Shown here piece after piece: positions 25,669-39,003 of a stretch of 64,000 nt of DNA (position 1 is its first letter; every line of letters begins with the position of its first letter). The notes beneath the pieces were generated by a model, which had not been told where the DNA came from, ran no database searches, and worked only from the letters and a program-made list of their open reading frames with translations. The stretch comes from Circinella minor (Eukaryota; Mucoromycota; Mucoromycetes; Mucorales; Lichtheimiaceae), in contig JAEPRB010000045.1 of assembly GCA_016758965.1 (NCBI GenBank), positions 124,001 through 188,000 on the forward strand. Direction: 5' to 3'. The translations under genes were made by a program, and so were the position numbers.

Positions 25669-28600
25669 ATGACATTAAGAGACAAAAGAGAACCCGACAT
25701 TGAAGCTATTCAGGTATATATATATTATTATCTTTAGATTATAAAAGAACATAATGGAGTCTCATCGAATACAGGGTTTTGAGAAAGAAACAAGGACGAT
25801 ATTGTAACCCAATATGAAAATAACTTCAACAAACCGTCTCCACTTCCGGCCAACAAACTGTACTACACTGGTGAACACTTTATTAATGATATATTATTTT
25901 TTCGATATTATAGTTTACGAGCGCCAAAGAATTAGACGCGGAATTCGCTTCCATGCAAACGGTGTTTCGAGACAAAGAAACAGAGCATAATTGGGAAGCA
26001 AGGGACAAGTCGGTGACGCGCCTCCGAGGCATCATACGAGGAGACGCTAATGAGAAATATCATGATTCTTTTATATTGGGTCTTCGTCAGATGGTGGACG
26101 GCATTATTAAAGGTGTAAGTTAATTATTTTTCGTTTTATTTTATTAACGATTTTTATTTCTGTTTCTGCTATTTTTTTGAAGTAGAAATGTGATGAGGTG
26201 AAAACCGAAAATAATTTATATTTTTAACATTGTGTTTACCTGTATATTTTTTTTAAGGTTGAAAGTCTTCGAACTTCTCTTGCATTAAACGCTTTAACAC
26301 TTGTATCAGAAATTGGCACGTATGCGGGTAAATCAATTGATACTTATATCTATGATAGACTGGTCGATTGTCTAGTCAAGTGTGCAACAACAACGAAAAA
26401 AGTAATAGCAACAGCATCATTAAAGACTACAACGACGTTTCTTCGGCATTCAATTTACCATCATAAGATTATGAACATGCTTTGGGTTACTATGAACGAA
26501 AAAAACAGCCAAGCACGATTATTTACCGTCACCTATACCAAAACGATTCTACAAACACATACCCATCGAGACCATACGCGATCAGTCATGGATCGTACAG
26601 GAAATACAGATCTTATTGTAAAAATATTGAGTAAGGGCTTGGATGATCCAACACCAGCTGTCAGAGAGAATTGTCGTGAAGCGTTTTGGATTTTTTGGGA
26701 ACATTGGCAAGATCGAGCTGAAACGTAATAACAATATTTCTTATTTTTTATTTCTTTAACGGACTAGCATAAAAGAAACGGAAGATGGGTAGAGAAATAT
26801 ATATATATATATATTTATATTTGAAATTCTAATTATGCTTTTTATACAATTAGTTTACTAAAAACGCTTCCACCACCAATAAAAAAAGCTCTGGAAAAGT
26901 CAAAGAATGCAGCATTAGCCAATAAAAACCGCACCATACACAGCCCAACCAACTCTACTGGTTCACTTCGGACATCTAGTTCGATGGGATCACATAGAAA
27001 TATATCTGATTACCATGAAGCAGTATCACCCTCAACATCCAGTGCTTCCAATGGATCGAGCGGCTCAAGTGAACAACATTCCATTCCCCACCATGAAATA
27101 CCCAAAAGTATGACCCGTTCCATTTCACCCAGGGCATCATCACCATCTATTCGTAGCACATCGCCTCATTTACTTCGAAGCTATGGATCGCCTCCACCTA
27201 TTCCATCTCATCTCCATACAGCTTATAAACCACCCACATCACCTCCTCCACCACCATCATCGACACAAGCACGCAAGACTCGTGTCCCTGGATTAACGCG
27301 CAAAAAATCAACCATTGGCATGAACGCAAAGCGTAAGCTGAGTATTGTATCCATGTTGAATCACGACGACTTGACAGTACGCTGCGAAGGTTTACATATG
27401 CTTGCACGTAAACTATCTGGGCAACGTTTTAACCCAAAGCATCCAGATAGAACATTCATACAGATTGAAAGCTCGAAAGGAATGGTCGATGGTGATAAAC
27501 TCAAGGATATTATATGGAGTATGTTTCAAGAAGAAAATGTTCGTCTCTATGAAGCGCTGTCTACTTGGGAATCTGTCGCTGGTGTACTTTTAAAATTGGT
27601 TTCGTTCGAAGAATACGTTCCTAGATTGATATTGGATGCATCTGCAGATGCAATATCACTCAAGACAGAAGATGATGTTGCCAAGTTTGAACAAGCCAAT
27701 CAAGCATTGAAACGAGTAAAGCATTTTCTTAAACGACATGACCCGAATCTTCCAGAAAAATTATATGCAGGCTTACAAGAAGTGGGTGGATTTGGAACAG
27801 GACCTACTTCATCGTTAAGAAAAACACCTTCGATAGCAGTATTAAGTGGTAAGAAAGATCCAATGCGCAACCCTGCTAATCGACGGAAGCTGACAAGTCG
27901 TTATTTGGAATGGATGGATGAGCTTGTATTACCTATTTTGGGGTTAGAGCAAAACAACAACAATAGTGATGATGTTTCAATGGATCAGCTAGCAACAGAA
28001 TGGATGGATCCGGATGCGCCTGATAATGCAGTATCACAATGGTTCGAGTCAGATGCACATATACGACAGTATCTTGAAAAGCTTTTCCCGTTAGCTAGTA
28101 CATCATCGAGTGGATCTGTAGTACATGCACCATTAGTATCACTTGTCGGCCATCTCCGACTCGTGAACCAAAAACTGTTTGAAATCGTTGCATCAACATA
28201 TGACCCAAGCACTGTCACTAAGATCAGTCGTGTACTTGGAATTCATATTAGAATTTTACCCGATTATGTTTGTCAATCAGCATCCATTATTGACGGTGTA
28301 GATGAACAACTACCAGAAGTAGAAGACAGAGCTGAAGAGCCTATAACAGAAGAGACGTATGAACCGTTCAAAAGCGTCCCTGATGTAGGTAGTTATGATG
28401 CTGAAACGAGTGCTAACAAAATCGACAGTTACAATGTTGAATCAGCTCCTGTTGATTATTTACCTACGGAGGAGCAAGATCATTCACCGGAGTCAACAAC
28501 AAACGATATCTCCACTACTACAGAAACAGCCCCCGCTAACAACAAAGACCAAGATTTTGACTATGATAGATCTACAATTTTGGAATCTTCTCATGATATA

Positions 28601-30380
28601 CCATCACCAAAACTCGCAGTACCACCCAATGAACCTTTAGGCTCGACTTTTACGCCACCTGAACACCCCATTAAACGAGATTCTGAGTCAACACAAGAAT
28701 CGCCAAACTCATTGCTCTATCCAAAGCAAGATCAATCCGAAGCTCATCGAAAATTATATACTGGTACCATCAATGATGCTATAGAGCCATTTGGTCAGTC
28801 ACTTCAAATGGATGATTTAACGCTTCCTGTTGCTGCACCGGTATGATTTTCCTTTCTCTCTGATAAATTTAATGTACTCAGAAAAACATACTAAAAATTC
28901 TCTATATTAGGAGTACAATCACGACACCATGGCTACTCACCCGCTTTTCTCTTCGAACGAACCATTGTCACCTAAGGCATCATCTATCCCAGCGAATGGA
29001 AAACAAGAACCACTTGTTGAAAATTTGACAGACTTTCAAGTCATGGCTCATACAGGAGAAACGGATCTTGGAACACCAAATGTACCTAACGATAACTTGG
29101 AAGTGGGGGAAGCGCCAAATGTAGCTGGTTTAGCAACAATTACTTCATCAAGAAATATGTTGTTACCGTCTGGAATTACAACGGAAACGAAGCAACGTAC
29201 TATTCGTCACCAGACACTATCTCATGTACCTTTTTTTGCACCAGAAAAAGTTGTTAATCCATTAAAAGTCTTTGAAGAAAATGCTAGAACGGACATCTCT
29301 GCACAACAACAGATGATAAATGGACGAGCAGGAAGAGATAAAACAGCGACCATTTATTCACTAGTAGATAAATTAACATCTATGACGGCCGATAGTGCTG
29401 TCTTTCGTAAATTGGCTCGTATATCAAGGGAAGCATCTATTATTCAACCTTGGGACCAAGGCGGCGCAAATGAAGCATCAAGTGAATTATGGGCTGGTGC
29501 TGATCAGGATGGCGGCAATTTTGTTGAAGTTGTACAAGGTGTATTTGTGTATCTTGATCCTATCAACAACGGTAACGGTAAATTGGCTTCGATGCCAACA
29601 GTACTAGAACTTGTACGACAATTAGCAGTAACACAAACCGGGTTATTCAAACATTATGAACGTAAAGTGGATCAGCACGGCATGACATTGGAAGCACGGT
29701 TAATAGAGTGTTTACTTGCAGTACGTGCAAGTAATGATGCTACTGTAAGCTACCTATAATTGTATTTTATAAATGAAGTAAATAAGAAACTAAATTAATG
29801 AGTGATACTTTAGATTTCTACCGGAGCTGAAGATGCATTGGATACGTTATTAAGTATTCTTGATCCACAGAATGTTTTTGATATCATGATCTCTTATCTT
29901 GTACATCGGCTGGTTATCACACCAGCATCATTTCCAGACGATTCTTCTCGATATCACCCTGTAGGCTCAGCATTTACTTATTTAGCTAAAGGTGTCAAGG
30001 AGGTTGAGGATGCATTCTTTATTGATGAGTGGTTAACGCAGGGCGGTGCTGATGTTTTTTTAAAGGTGAGTTAATTTACAGTAAAGAATGAATGAAATGA
30101 AATATAAGCATACACATGCAAATTTTATTATTTACGAATACTAACAGCTAAAAAATTCTATGTAACTACTATATAGGGAATGAATCATCCAATGATTCAC
30201 GTGCGAAAATCTTGTGTGGAAGCGATCGTTGAGTTTCACGGAGTGATGGGAGATGACATTTACCAATTCTTGGAAGATCTACGAGAGGATCAACTTAATT
30301 TAGTACGACATTATGTTGCTCGAGCTATCAAGCAAAGAGCAGGTCTTAGCAGTTATGGCAGCACACCTACACAACTGTAA
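25669..30380 (+). CDS. CLASP family microtubule-associated protein (Stu1/Peg1-like)
   Basis: TOG-domain microtubule rescue and stabilising factor. Seven exons (25669-25713, 25914-26114, 26258-26724, 26854-28840, 28911-29744, 29814-30065, 30177-30380) give 1329 residues. The CLASP N-terminal TOG domain spans about 20-255: NWEARDKSVTRLRGIIRGD, LVDCLVKCATTTKKVIA, and the signature DDPTPAVRENCREAFWIFWEHW followed by LPPPIKKALEKSK. A Ser/Pro-rich basic linker (about 275-400), where CLASPs bind the lattice, precedes a second HEAT array starting VSMLNHDDLTVRCEGLHMLARK. An acidic disordered region follows, and a C-terminal HEAT domain (GMNHPMIHVRKSCVEAIVEFHGVMG) ends the protein. An SSIP tetrapeptide in exon 5 (KASSIPANGK) could be an EB1-binding SxIP site; that is inference. 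The start is the only in-frame ATG of exon 1. Confidence 0.9.
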
Positions 30381-32088
30381 AATTTCTTCTATTATATTTT
30401 ATTATTCTTCATTCATCACCACCATCATTTTTATTATTATTAACTATTCGTTTTTATTTTATTTTACCTTTCTTTTTAAACTCTCTTTGTCTTCTTCTCT
30501 CTTATATATATATTATGCCGGCATGAAAACATTTTGTTAGAAAAAATATCTATATATATTTCTTCTTCTTTTTTTTTTCATCAATATACCTGGGTTTAAT
30601 CCGACATTCACCATAATTTTATTAGGTCTTCTTTTTTTATTTACCATGTGTTAACGCAAAAAAAAAGAGGGGGTAGTGTTGAAAGCTTTATTATACCCGC
30701 GTAACTATGTGTGTAAATGTTTCCTTTAACGTAATATTACGTCTTTTTTTTTTTTTTTTTTTTTTTTGCACGCCACCGACAAAATGTGTGGGTCTTGGCT
30801 TTTTTTTTTTTGAATGATATTCTCTTTTTGCATAATGTAAGGGGAAATAAAGAAAAAGTGGTAGTCAAGATGTGATCAAAGGAAATAAAAGAAATAGCAA
30901 AACAATCCAAGAATTCATGAAAAAGGTAAATATAAATCTAGCCCTTACATGTCCCTGCATTTTAACATAAAAGATAGCAAAATTTAATATGTCAACGGGG
31001 TCTAAATAGTGATCGCTCATAGACAAGGAGGTTGTAATTATATCCCTTTTTTTGCTGTTTGGGGGTTTAGATTTATGAAAAGAAGAGAAAACGGATAAAT
31101 CAATTTCGTTTTTTAGCAAATAATAATAATAAAGAGAGAGAAAGAGCTCAGTTACTTGCATTTACAACCAAGTGTTAAAGCAATCATTCATTCCGCAGAA
31201 CTTACAGATCACGGGTTTTTGCATATACTCTCTCTCTTTCTCTCTTTATGTTTATTAGATAATATTTATTATAGTGTATAAATCTAAATATAACGAATCA
31301 ACACCCCCTTTTTTTCTTTGCTAACACTCCACCAAATAAATATATCCGCTTTCTTTTTCACTCTATCTATATTGCTGTTGTTTCTTATAATATTTTGGGA
31401 TTTTTTTATAGCTTACAAATGCATCGGCCATAATTCAAATATATACTAAACCATCCAGTATCGATCTAAAGCAAAAATAAAAAAATAAAAAAGAGAAAGA
31501 AACGAAGGGGTTAAAAAATAAATACAACACATATTAACTTCATATATACAAACCAAATTGTAAACAATCCCAAAGCTATAATCCTTTTTTTTACAAGTTA
31601 TTTTTTAATTAGAAATTTGTGTATATATAAAAGGAAGGGGTATATTCTTCAGTTAATTACAATAAAAAGTTGTTAAATTTTATCATATAATTATATGATC
31701 CAACATGTTTGAAGGAGAATAGTATTGAAACAGGGATGATAAATAATAATAATAATAGTGGCTCAAACACAAAAAAAAGTTAAGACCACGAGCAAAAAAA
31801 ATAAAAAAGACCCGGTAACAGTTCAATACATACAATTGTGGATAACATACATTTAATGAAAAATACGATTATTATTCCGGGATTTACAAACCTGCGGTCC
31901 CTTCCCCTTCTTATATACATCAAATAAAATAATAATTTTTTAACTGTTGTGTAAAATATATATTAATGGTATTAAAACTAAGATCTACCTATAATAAATG
32001 GGTAGTTGTAGATGAAGTGTATGTGTATGTTATACTTTCTATATGACTGCTAAAATAGAAAAAAAAAAGCGAGGGCAAGTACACACGC

Positions 32089-32119
<31 letters not shown>

Positions 32120-32665
32120 AAAAGAGAGTTTATAGTGAGTGTAGATGAGCGTTAAATTTTTTTTTTTTTTTTTGTAAGCATAATGTGTACACCTGATTGA
32201 TATTATAGTTGAGTGAAGAATAATGGTGGTGGCATGGACAGTTGAAACCCCCTGTGTATATTTTCTACTATATTATTCCAAACCATCTTTATTTTATTTT
32301 TCTTTTCCTTCTTAACATTTTCTTTGTCAACTATTCTTTTTAACAATCACTCACAGGTTTTTCTTTCGCTTACTGTCGCTCCTTCACTTCTTTATCCAAT
32401 TACACTCTTTAATTATCTCTTCCTTTCTTTTTCTTTAAATTTAAAAAATAAAATATACTGCAAACAATATATCTATAGAATCATCATCTAATTACCCAAT
32501 TATACCTATAAGATATATCTTCCTTATTTTTAACAACCGTTCCTTACATATTAATATACAGATATAATTATAAATATTATATAAATATTTATATTTATAT
32601 ATAGAAATACACCATAACCTTTCCCAATAACACACTTATATTTATTAAATATCATTTGTAATAAG
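30381..32665. other. Long intergenic region upstream of TEA factor
   Basis: About 2.3 kb with no supported gene. It contains T runs near 30,750, a small tandem decamer at 32,091-32,120 and several pyrimidine-rich tracts (32,290-32,440) just before the TEA gene. Such a long upstream region suits a regulated transcription-factor gene, but I see no specific operator. Confidence 0.5.
32091..32120. repeat. Short tandem decamer AGAGAGAGAT x3
   Basis: Two exact copies of AGAGAGAGAT followed by a third ending in A instead of T, within a purine-rich strip upstream of the TEA gene. Confidence 0.8.
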
Positions 32666-35600
32666 ATGCTCGCTGATACATCGGATATGCTTTTTGGAGA
32701 GGAATCTTCCAGGAAAACACCTTCCTCGACGCCATCACCCCCACCCATGAATAGCGATCATTATCATCTCCATCTTTCTCATCAAAAGCATCATAATCTT
32801 CATCCGCATCATCTTCATCATCATCATAATCCACATCATCATCATAATCAAACGATGCTTGTATCTGGTTCATCTTCAGCAGCATCACTTTCTTCAACAT
32901 CTACATTTTCATCAGTTGTCTCTCCAGTAACAACTACAACATCAGGAGTAACAACCGCAGCAGTTAACAAACATAATCATATGGGCACACCATCCGCGGT
33001 CATCGCCACGACTACTTTGCCATCGTCGAGTTTAAATTCCGTCGATGGTCAAAAACAACCACATCAACAGACTAAAGACCCTAAACGGCCAAGACAATAT
33101 AATAAAAAGGACTCTACAAATCCACTTCCTACACAAGGAAAGGATAAAGAAGAGGTGACTTTTGTTCATTTATATTTCCATGCAGATAAGCCTATCTATT
33201 CAATAATTTACTGAACATTTTTTTTTCTTCTATTAGCAAGTATGGCCACCAGATGTAGAATCCGCTTTTGTTGAAGGTAAAAATAATTCATGTTATGACC
33301 ATACACTTTATAACTCTCTCTCCCTTATAGTTTCTCTCTTAATATTGTGTTTTTACACACCTTAGCAATTAGATTATCTAACTATAATATATATGTATAA
33401 ATAAATATACGCGTGTGTACTATAGCATTAGAAACGATTCCTAAATTGGGAAGGCGGAAGATACTTGTCAATGGCAAACCATGTGGTAAGTATCCCTAAT
33501 ACCCTCACCTCGCCTTTTTTTTCTTAACTATTAATTTTACTCATTACCGACACACTTCTTCATTTTACAAATATAGGTCGCAATGAGTTAATTTCTGACT
33601 TTATTTTACGTAAGACCGGTAAAAACCGTACTCGCAAACAAGTCTCGTCACATATCCAAGTATTAAAGAATACACGTAAGAGTGACCCACATTGTACGTA
33701 ATATTTTTAGAAGTATTATATGAATATTGAAAAAAAGATGCTAAATATAATTCCTTTTTTCAATTTGTTACCATTTGTACAATAGTTATGCGACTTTTGA
33801 CTGACTCTGCAACCGATGCTGACGATGAAACTGCTGTAGGTGTAGCAGCAGCAGCGCTTGGTGGTGCTAGTACAAGCGTAAATCGTTCAAAACACAATAA
33901 AAACTATGCACAAAAACAACGACGTCAACAAGGCAATCGTATTACTGGTGGATTAGTAGCAAGTGTACCTAATGAATCATCAGGTGAAGATTCATCCATG
34001 AGTGATTCATCATCTCCTTCACAAGCAGAATATATGCTTGATATGATGTATGGTAGCAGCACTGATACCCAACAGCATCAACAGCAACAGGTGTCCCAGC
34101 AACAGCAGCAGCAGCATCTAGTACAGCAACAGCAACAACAGCAGCAGCCTAATGTACTTTCATCTGTGATTGAACTAAAAGAACTATACGACCCTACTTT
34201 ACATCATCCTTTGTTCAGTGGGGCGCCAGATTATTTACAACCATTTACTGAAACACCACCAAGTAGTGGTCAACTATCCTCAGTCATGGAAGCTTCTCCT
34301 TTTGGTATGATGGATTTTGATGATACCTTTTCTTCAGGTATTTCTTTCAATGACCCATTCATTATGAGTGGGGAACCCTCAGCAACAACAGCACATACTA
34401 TGGATCCATCATACCCATCGTCTATAAACCCAATTATTACTGACAATGATGAAGAAATGCTAGACAACAATAGTAGTGAAAACAACATTGGTAAGATGGT
34501 TAATCCATTGGCACCGGTGGCAACTGATGTTCCCACTAACGTTAATCTCAGCAATAGCAACAATAATTCTACTGGATCATCATCATCATCACAAAATAAA
34601 CGTAAAATTAATACACGTACAGCATCACAACCTGCTCTTGTATATTCATCATCTTCATCTACCTCATCTTCCTCCTCCTCATCCAATAGTCTTACTACAT
34701 CGTCAAGAAAACGTAGTTTGGCTAACTTTGGACAAAACAATAAGAGAAAGAATACGAACAATTCGTCAGTTCAACAACGGACCATGTCGACCGGTGACCT
34801 TTCGATGATGATGAAGGAAATAGAAAGTCCAACGTTTCCGCTCTGGCCAAACTATTTGTGCTTGTATCTGGAATACTCGTTACCTTATGATCCATCCAGC
34901 ACTCATTCACGTAATTTGGCGCAACTGCAACACTGTTATCCTAATTGTTTGTCAACAGTGAAAGCTGATTGCATTGCGAAACAAAAATGCCCACCTTTGG
35001 CAGACATTGTTGCAAAAGATCCGTCCGTTATTGTATTATTGGCCAAGGTAAAAAAGAAACATTATGAAATATATATGAAAAGTATGGTCTGGTTCATCCA
35101 AAAAATAATTATAATAACGTTGGATCTGTTTTTTTTTTTTTTTTTCCTTTTTTTATAGACAAAACTTGACCTAAATCTGAATATATCAGATTTTGTTTTT
35201 AATAACACTTGTTTTTTTGAGTCCCACAAACGCAAAACCATCGAATGTACTACTACCATTTATTCCTTTGGTAACGTTGTGTTAGAATCAAAAGAAATCC
35301 AACATGGGCTTATGGTCGACAATGAAAAATTTATGTACAGTTTTGTCTATGTAAACCAGTTCTTTGATGCTTTTATGAAAGGCATTCGATCACTAAAGAC
35401 TTGGAACGAAATTGATATCGCTATTCAAAATTTGTGCATTGTGCAGGTAAAAAAAAAATTGTCTTGCTTTCTTGGCCAAACACAACAAATACTAAATAAA
35501 GAAAAAATTATATAATGTTTATTTCAAAGGTATTCGATGATATTGAAGAAAAATATGGACCATCAGCAACTTTCTTTGATCAACCGTGGGATATGCCTAC

Positions 35601-35796
35601 CCACCAACAAAAAGAACAAGTAACAGAAACAGAAGCAGCCACAGGAATATCATCGACATCATCTTCTCCACAACTTGTCATGGTTTACGATTTTGAAAGA
35701 GGTAATGGAAGTATCGATATTTCAGCAGTAGGCGATGCCGCCATCACATCCAAGCTGGGTATTGGCTGTGGGTTCGATATCTTAGACGACATGTAA
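32666..35796 (+). CDS. TEA/ATTS domain transcription factor
   Basis: DNA-binding regulator of the TEAD/AbaA/Tec1 family. Seven exons (32666-33154, 33237-33276, 33426-33485, 33577-33693, 33786-35047, 35159-35446, 35530-35796) give 840 residues. The N-terminus contains a His-rich block (about 36-62; [14 protein letters not shown]) and a Ser/Thr-rich region. The TEA domain spans about 164-235: [60 protein letters not shown], with the recognition-helix signature [12 protein letters not shown] intact. It is spread over three small exons. A polyQ block (about 330-360) and Ser runs follow. The C-terminal 250 residues ([41 protein letters not shown]) form a second conserved-looking module, in the place where TEADs carry the coactivator-binding beta-sandwich. 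Downstream targets are unknown. Confidence 0.93.
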
Positions 35797-36545
35797 AAAT
35801 CATAATTTGTTTCTCCCCTTTATTTTTTTTTTAATTTATGTCTTACTTAATGCTCGTAGTTATCACCCCCTAAATCGCATATACACCACTATTTATTTAT
35901 TTTCTTTCATAAACAACCCACACAGCAAAGTAAAAATAATTCAAACATACATTATACATATTAGCACAGTTAAACACACTTTCACGTATATAGCACACAA
36001 TAACATATATAACAGTTTTTATTTTATTTTTATCTCATTTCATTTTAATTTTTCTATTTAGTTCAATCTTCTTTATTTATTCCCCCCTCTTTTTTTTTTT
36101 TATTTACTTGACACTCTAAAAAAGGCAAAATGATTCAATATATGGCCTCCAAGGAATGTATGTTTTAATAATTACTTTTTTTTACTATTCAATATCATGT
36201 ATGAACCTAGTTGGGGGTTTTACAACACGGAAAGGGGCTAAAGCTGATCTAACATAAGAAAAGAAAAAGAAAATCTGTTGCAAATTAAACGCTAAATATA
36301 TAATAAAAAAAGGACATTTCATATACAAGTATATATATATATATATATATATAATCAATTAAGGGTAAGGGACAAATACTATTTACAAAAAGAGGTAACA
36401 AATAAAAAAAAGTGGAATCAAATTGAGCGAGAAACAGCTCAAAAGAAATCTTGTGTAAAGGGGTTGGATTAATAAAAAAAAAAGGTATCTTTTTCCTGAC
36501 AGGAAAGGGATGGATATATAATATAATAAATGTAAAAAAGAATTG
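35797..36545. other. Convergent 3' intergenic region with (TA)n tract
   Basis: Non-coding sequence between the TEA and FYVE genes. It contains a perfect TA dinucleotide run at about 36,330-36,352; otherwise nothing recognisable. Confidence 0.6.
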
Positions 36546-39003
36546 TTATTCTGTGATTGTTATAAGATCGCAAAAGCATTGGTCACACACTCGGCTCCAT
36601 TTGGCCTGTGATGATGGTGTAGCAAAAAGAGGTAGTCGATTTGAGCTATGACGTTGACAGATGACTTTACCACATCTATTACCACCAAACAAAAAACAAG
36701 AAAATATTAATTATTATATATATATACAATCGGAATAAATTGTAGTTATAGCGACTTTACCTTCTACAATGATGTCTACGTTGAAAAAAAGTAAATGTTT
36801 GTGAACAATAGCTATCATCCGAGCGTTTGAATTGACATTGGTCTGCTAGTTGATCTGGAACCCAATGGGCACGGGGTATTAAACGAAAGCGTGTTTTTCG
36901 GTCTTCTGGTAATAAATGTAGTAAATAATGATGGTGATGAAATTGGGTATGACGGATTGTATTTGATAAATAATTTGAATTCTATAAAAAGATTTTTTTG
37001 CGTTAGTAAACATACAAATAATGCCTCTCTTTCTCTCCCTTTCTCACTCTGGCTTCTATGTTCGTGTGCATCTATTGGTTGGACATTTTTTTATACATAT
37101 ATAGCGCGTACTCTACCTCTTGTCGTGTCGAAGTACCAGCAATTGTTGAATATTCATCCATAGTAGTTGTTCCTGTCCCTGCGATCATCATTTCAATCCC
37201 GCGCAGGCGACCTTCAAAGGTATGAATAACATGACCGGTACCAACACCACCTCCTACGAGCATACCGACTTCCCATCGCATCTTGTGCACAAAATCATCC
37301 TTTGATTCGATCCCAATGATATCGGATATAGCACGTCGAAAATCCCAATCTTCATTACTGACATTACTCTCATCAGCAGTGCTGCTCAAATCATCATTCT
37401 CTAGTTGCTCTTGCTCCTGTTGTGATTGTATTTGTTCCATTTTCATTTCCAAATCAGCTGTTAGTTCTTCAAGTGTATCAATCATCAATAATTGTTGCTT
37501 AGCAACTTCCTCACATTCACGTATCCTTTCTTCGTAAGCCTTTTCTCGTTCATGATATTGCTCTTGCACGTTTTGATCAGCGACCAATAATTCGCGTACA
37601 CGACGTTCAGTCCCGAGTATTTCAGTGGATAATGATTCAAGTCCTTCAGATTGTGTGATACAGGAAGAGACAAGCTCAAGAAACTGTGAGCGCCACTCTG
37701 CGGATGATGAATTGTTTAGGTCACACGAAGACGCGATCGACGCTGTCTCGGATAGTTCATCCAATCGGGAATTGATAAGAGAGTTTGTTGTCAGAAACAA
37801 GGCCGTCAAATTCGGACTGGTCGGAGGTATCAACCCTTGTTGATGGCCAGTGTAATTAAGCTCGTCGTAATCTTCATCAGAATCGCCTTTATTATTGTTA
37901 TTGTTGAGTAATATGTCTTCCTCAAAATCGTCGTCCGTGCGTAAATGTGACCACATATCTAGCCGCTCATCACCACGCGTTTGTCTGTGTAATCCATCTG
38001 CTGTCGTTGGTGCAGGTGGTGGAGGTGGTGGAGAATTTAATGCTTCATTGCTGTCTGTTTCTTCGCCTTCACCATTATTTTTATCGTTCTCTTTATTATT
38101 ATTACTATTATTATTATTGTGTTGATTGATATGCAACATGAGCTCAACAGAGCCGTGTGACCGTATGCGTCTATGACCCAACAGGCTCTTTTTCTTGGAT
38201 TGTTGATCAATAGAAGTACTCACCCGACGTTCTCGTCGTTCGGACAGTTCATCTTGAAATAGTTCTTGGACATGAAACTCCTGCATTGTCCGCGTGATCC
38301 CCGTGATTTTAGCCCGCAAGATTTCGAAAGCATCAATATGAGGGTCCCACATTCGGTGTTGTTCTTTATCCACTACTTGTTCTTGTAACCGAGTAGGAAT
38401 ACTACTGTATCGCTGTTGCGTTTGTATAGACGACTTGGTTAAGCGTGGTTCAACAGGTATTGAAGTCTCTTTTTGTCTTCGTAATGTCCCTTCTCCAATA
38501 CTTCCTCGTCGCTTTTTTGCCATACGAATAGCTCGAATGAATCGACTGTTGTTCTTCATTGGTGTAAACCCCGCTATAGACGACGACGACGACGGCTCGG
38601 CGTCAGTAGATAAAAGCGAGCTGAAAGACCGAGTGTGCATGGACCTCAGCTCGTCGTCGTCTTCTTGTAATTGTAATGGTTGCTCGTTATCTTTAGGAAA
38701 TGGCGGTGGTAAAGCGTTGCTTGTTGAAATATTATAAGAGGGAGTTTCGGTTGTAGAAGCAGCAGTAAAGGAAGTAAAAGAAGAGTCAAAAAATCGTGAA
38801 GATGGTGGAGATGATGGATGTAATATTATTTTACTGGCTGGGGGAGGTCCCGTGATGCAGGTGTTGTTTGCATCTTCCTTGCTGCTACTCCTACTGGTTC
38901 TGCTGCTACTGTTTGTTGACGCTATTTGATCTGTTTTATCGCTGTCTGATACAAAGATTACAGGAGAATTCCGCGTTAAATCTGGTATGATCTTGAAATC
39001 CAT
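36546..39003 (-). CDS. Coiled-coil protein with C-terminal FYVE zinc finger
   Basis: Predicted PI3P-binding endosomal protein. Three exons (39003-37117, 36981-36761, 36675-36546) give 745 residues. The N-terminal two thirds is Ser/Asn/Pro-rich with a basic patch (RAIRMAKKRRGSIGEG) and a polyproline run. Residues about 470-555 form a Glu/Gln-rich coiled coil (REKAYEERIRECEEVAKQQLL...LEMKMEQIQSQQ). The FYVE domain (about 668-735) has WVPDQLADQC, the basic ligand motif RRHHCRRCG, and a closing VCDQC pair. Two departures are visible: the first Cys pair is spaced C-x9-C (CQFKRSDDSYC), and the second knuckle reads CGKVICQRH, His replacing the usual Cys. The donor joining exons 1 and 2 was chosen by phase. 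Specific orthology is unknown. Confidence 0.85.

Noticed and set aside
34270..34761. 163-codon minus-strand frame in the TEA gene
   Set aside because: Antisense of Ser/Asp-rich repeats in a well-supported exon.
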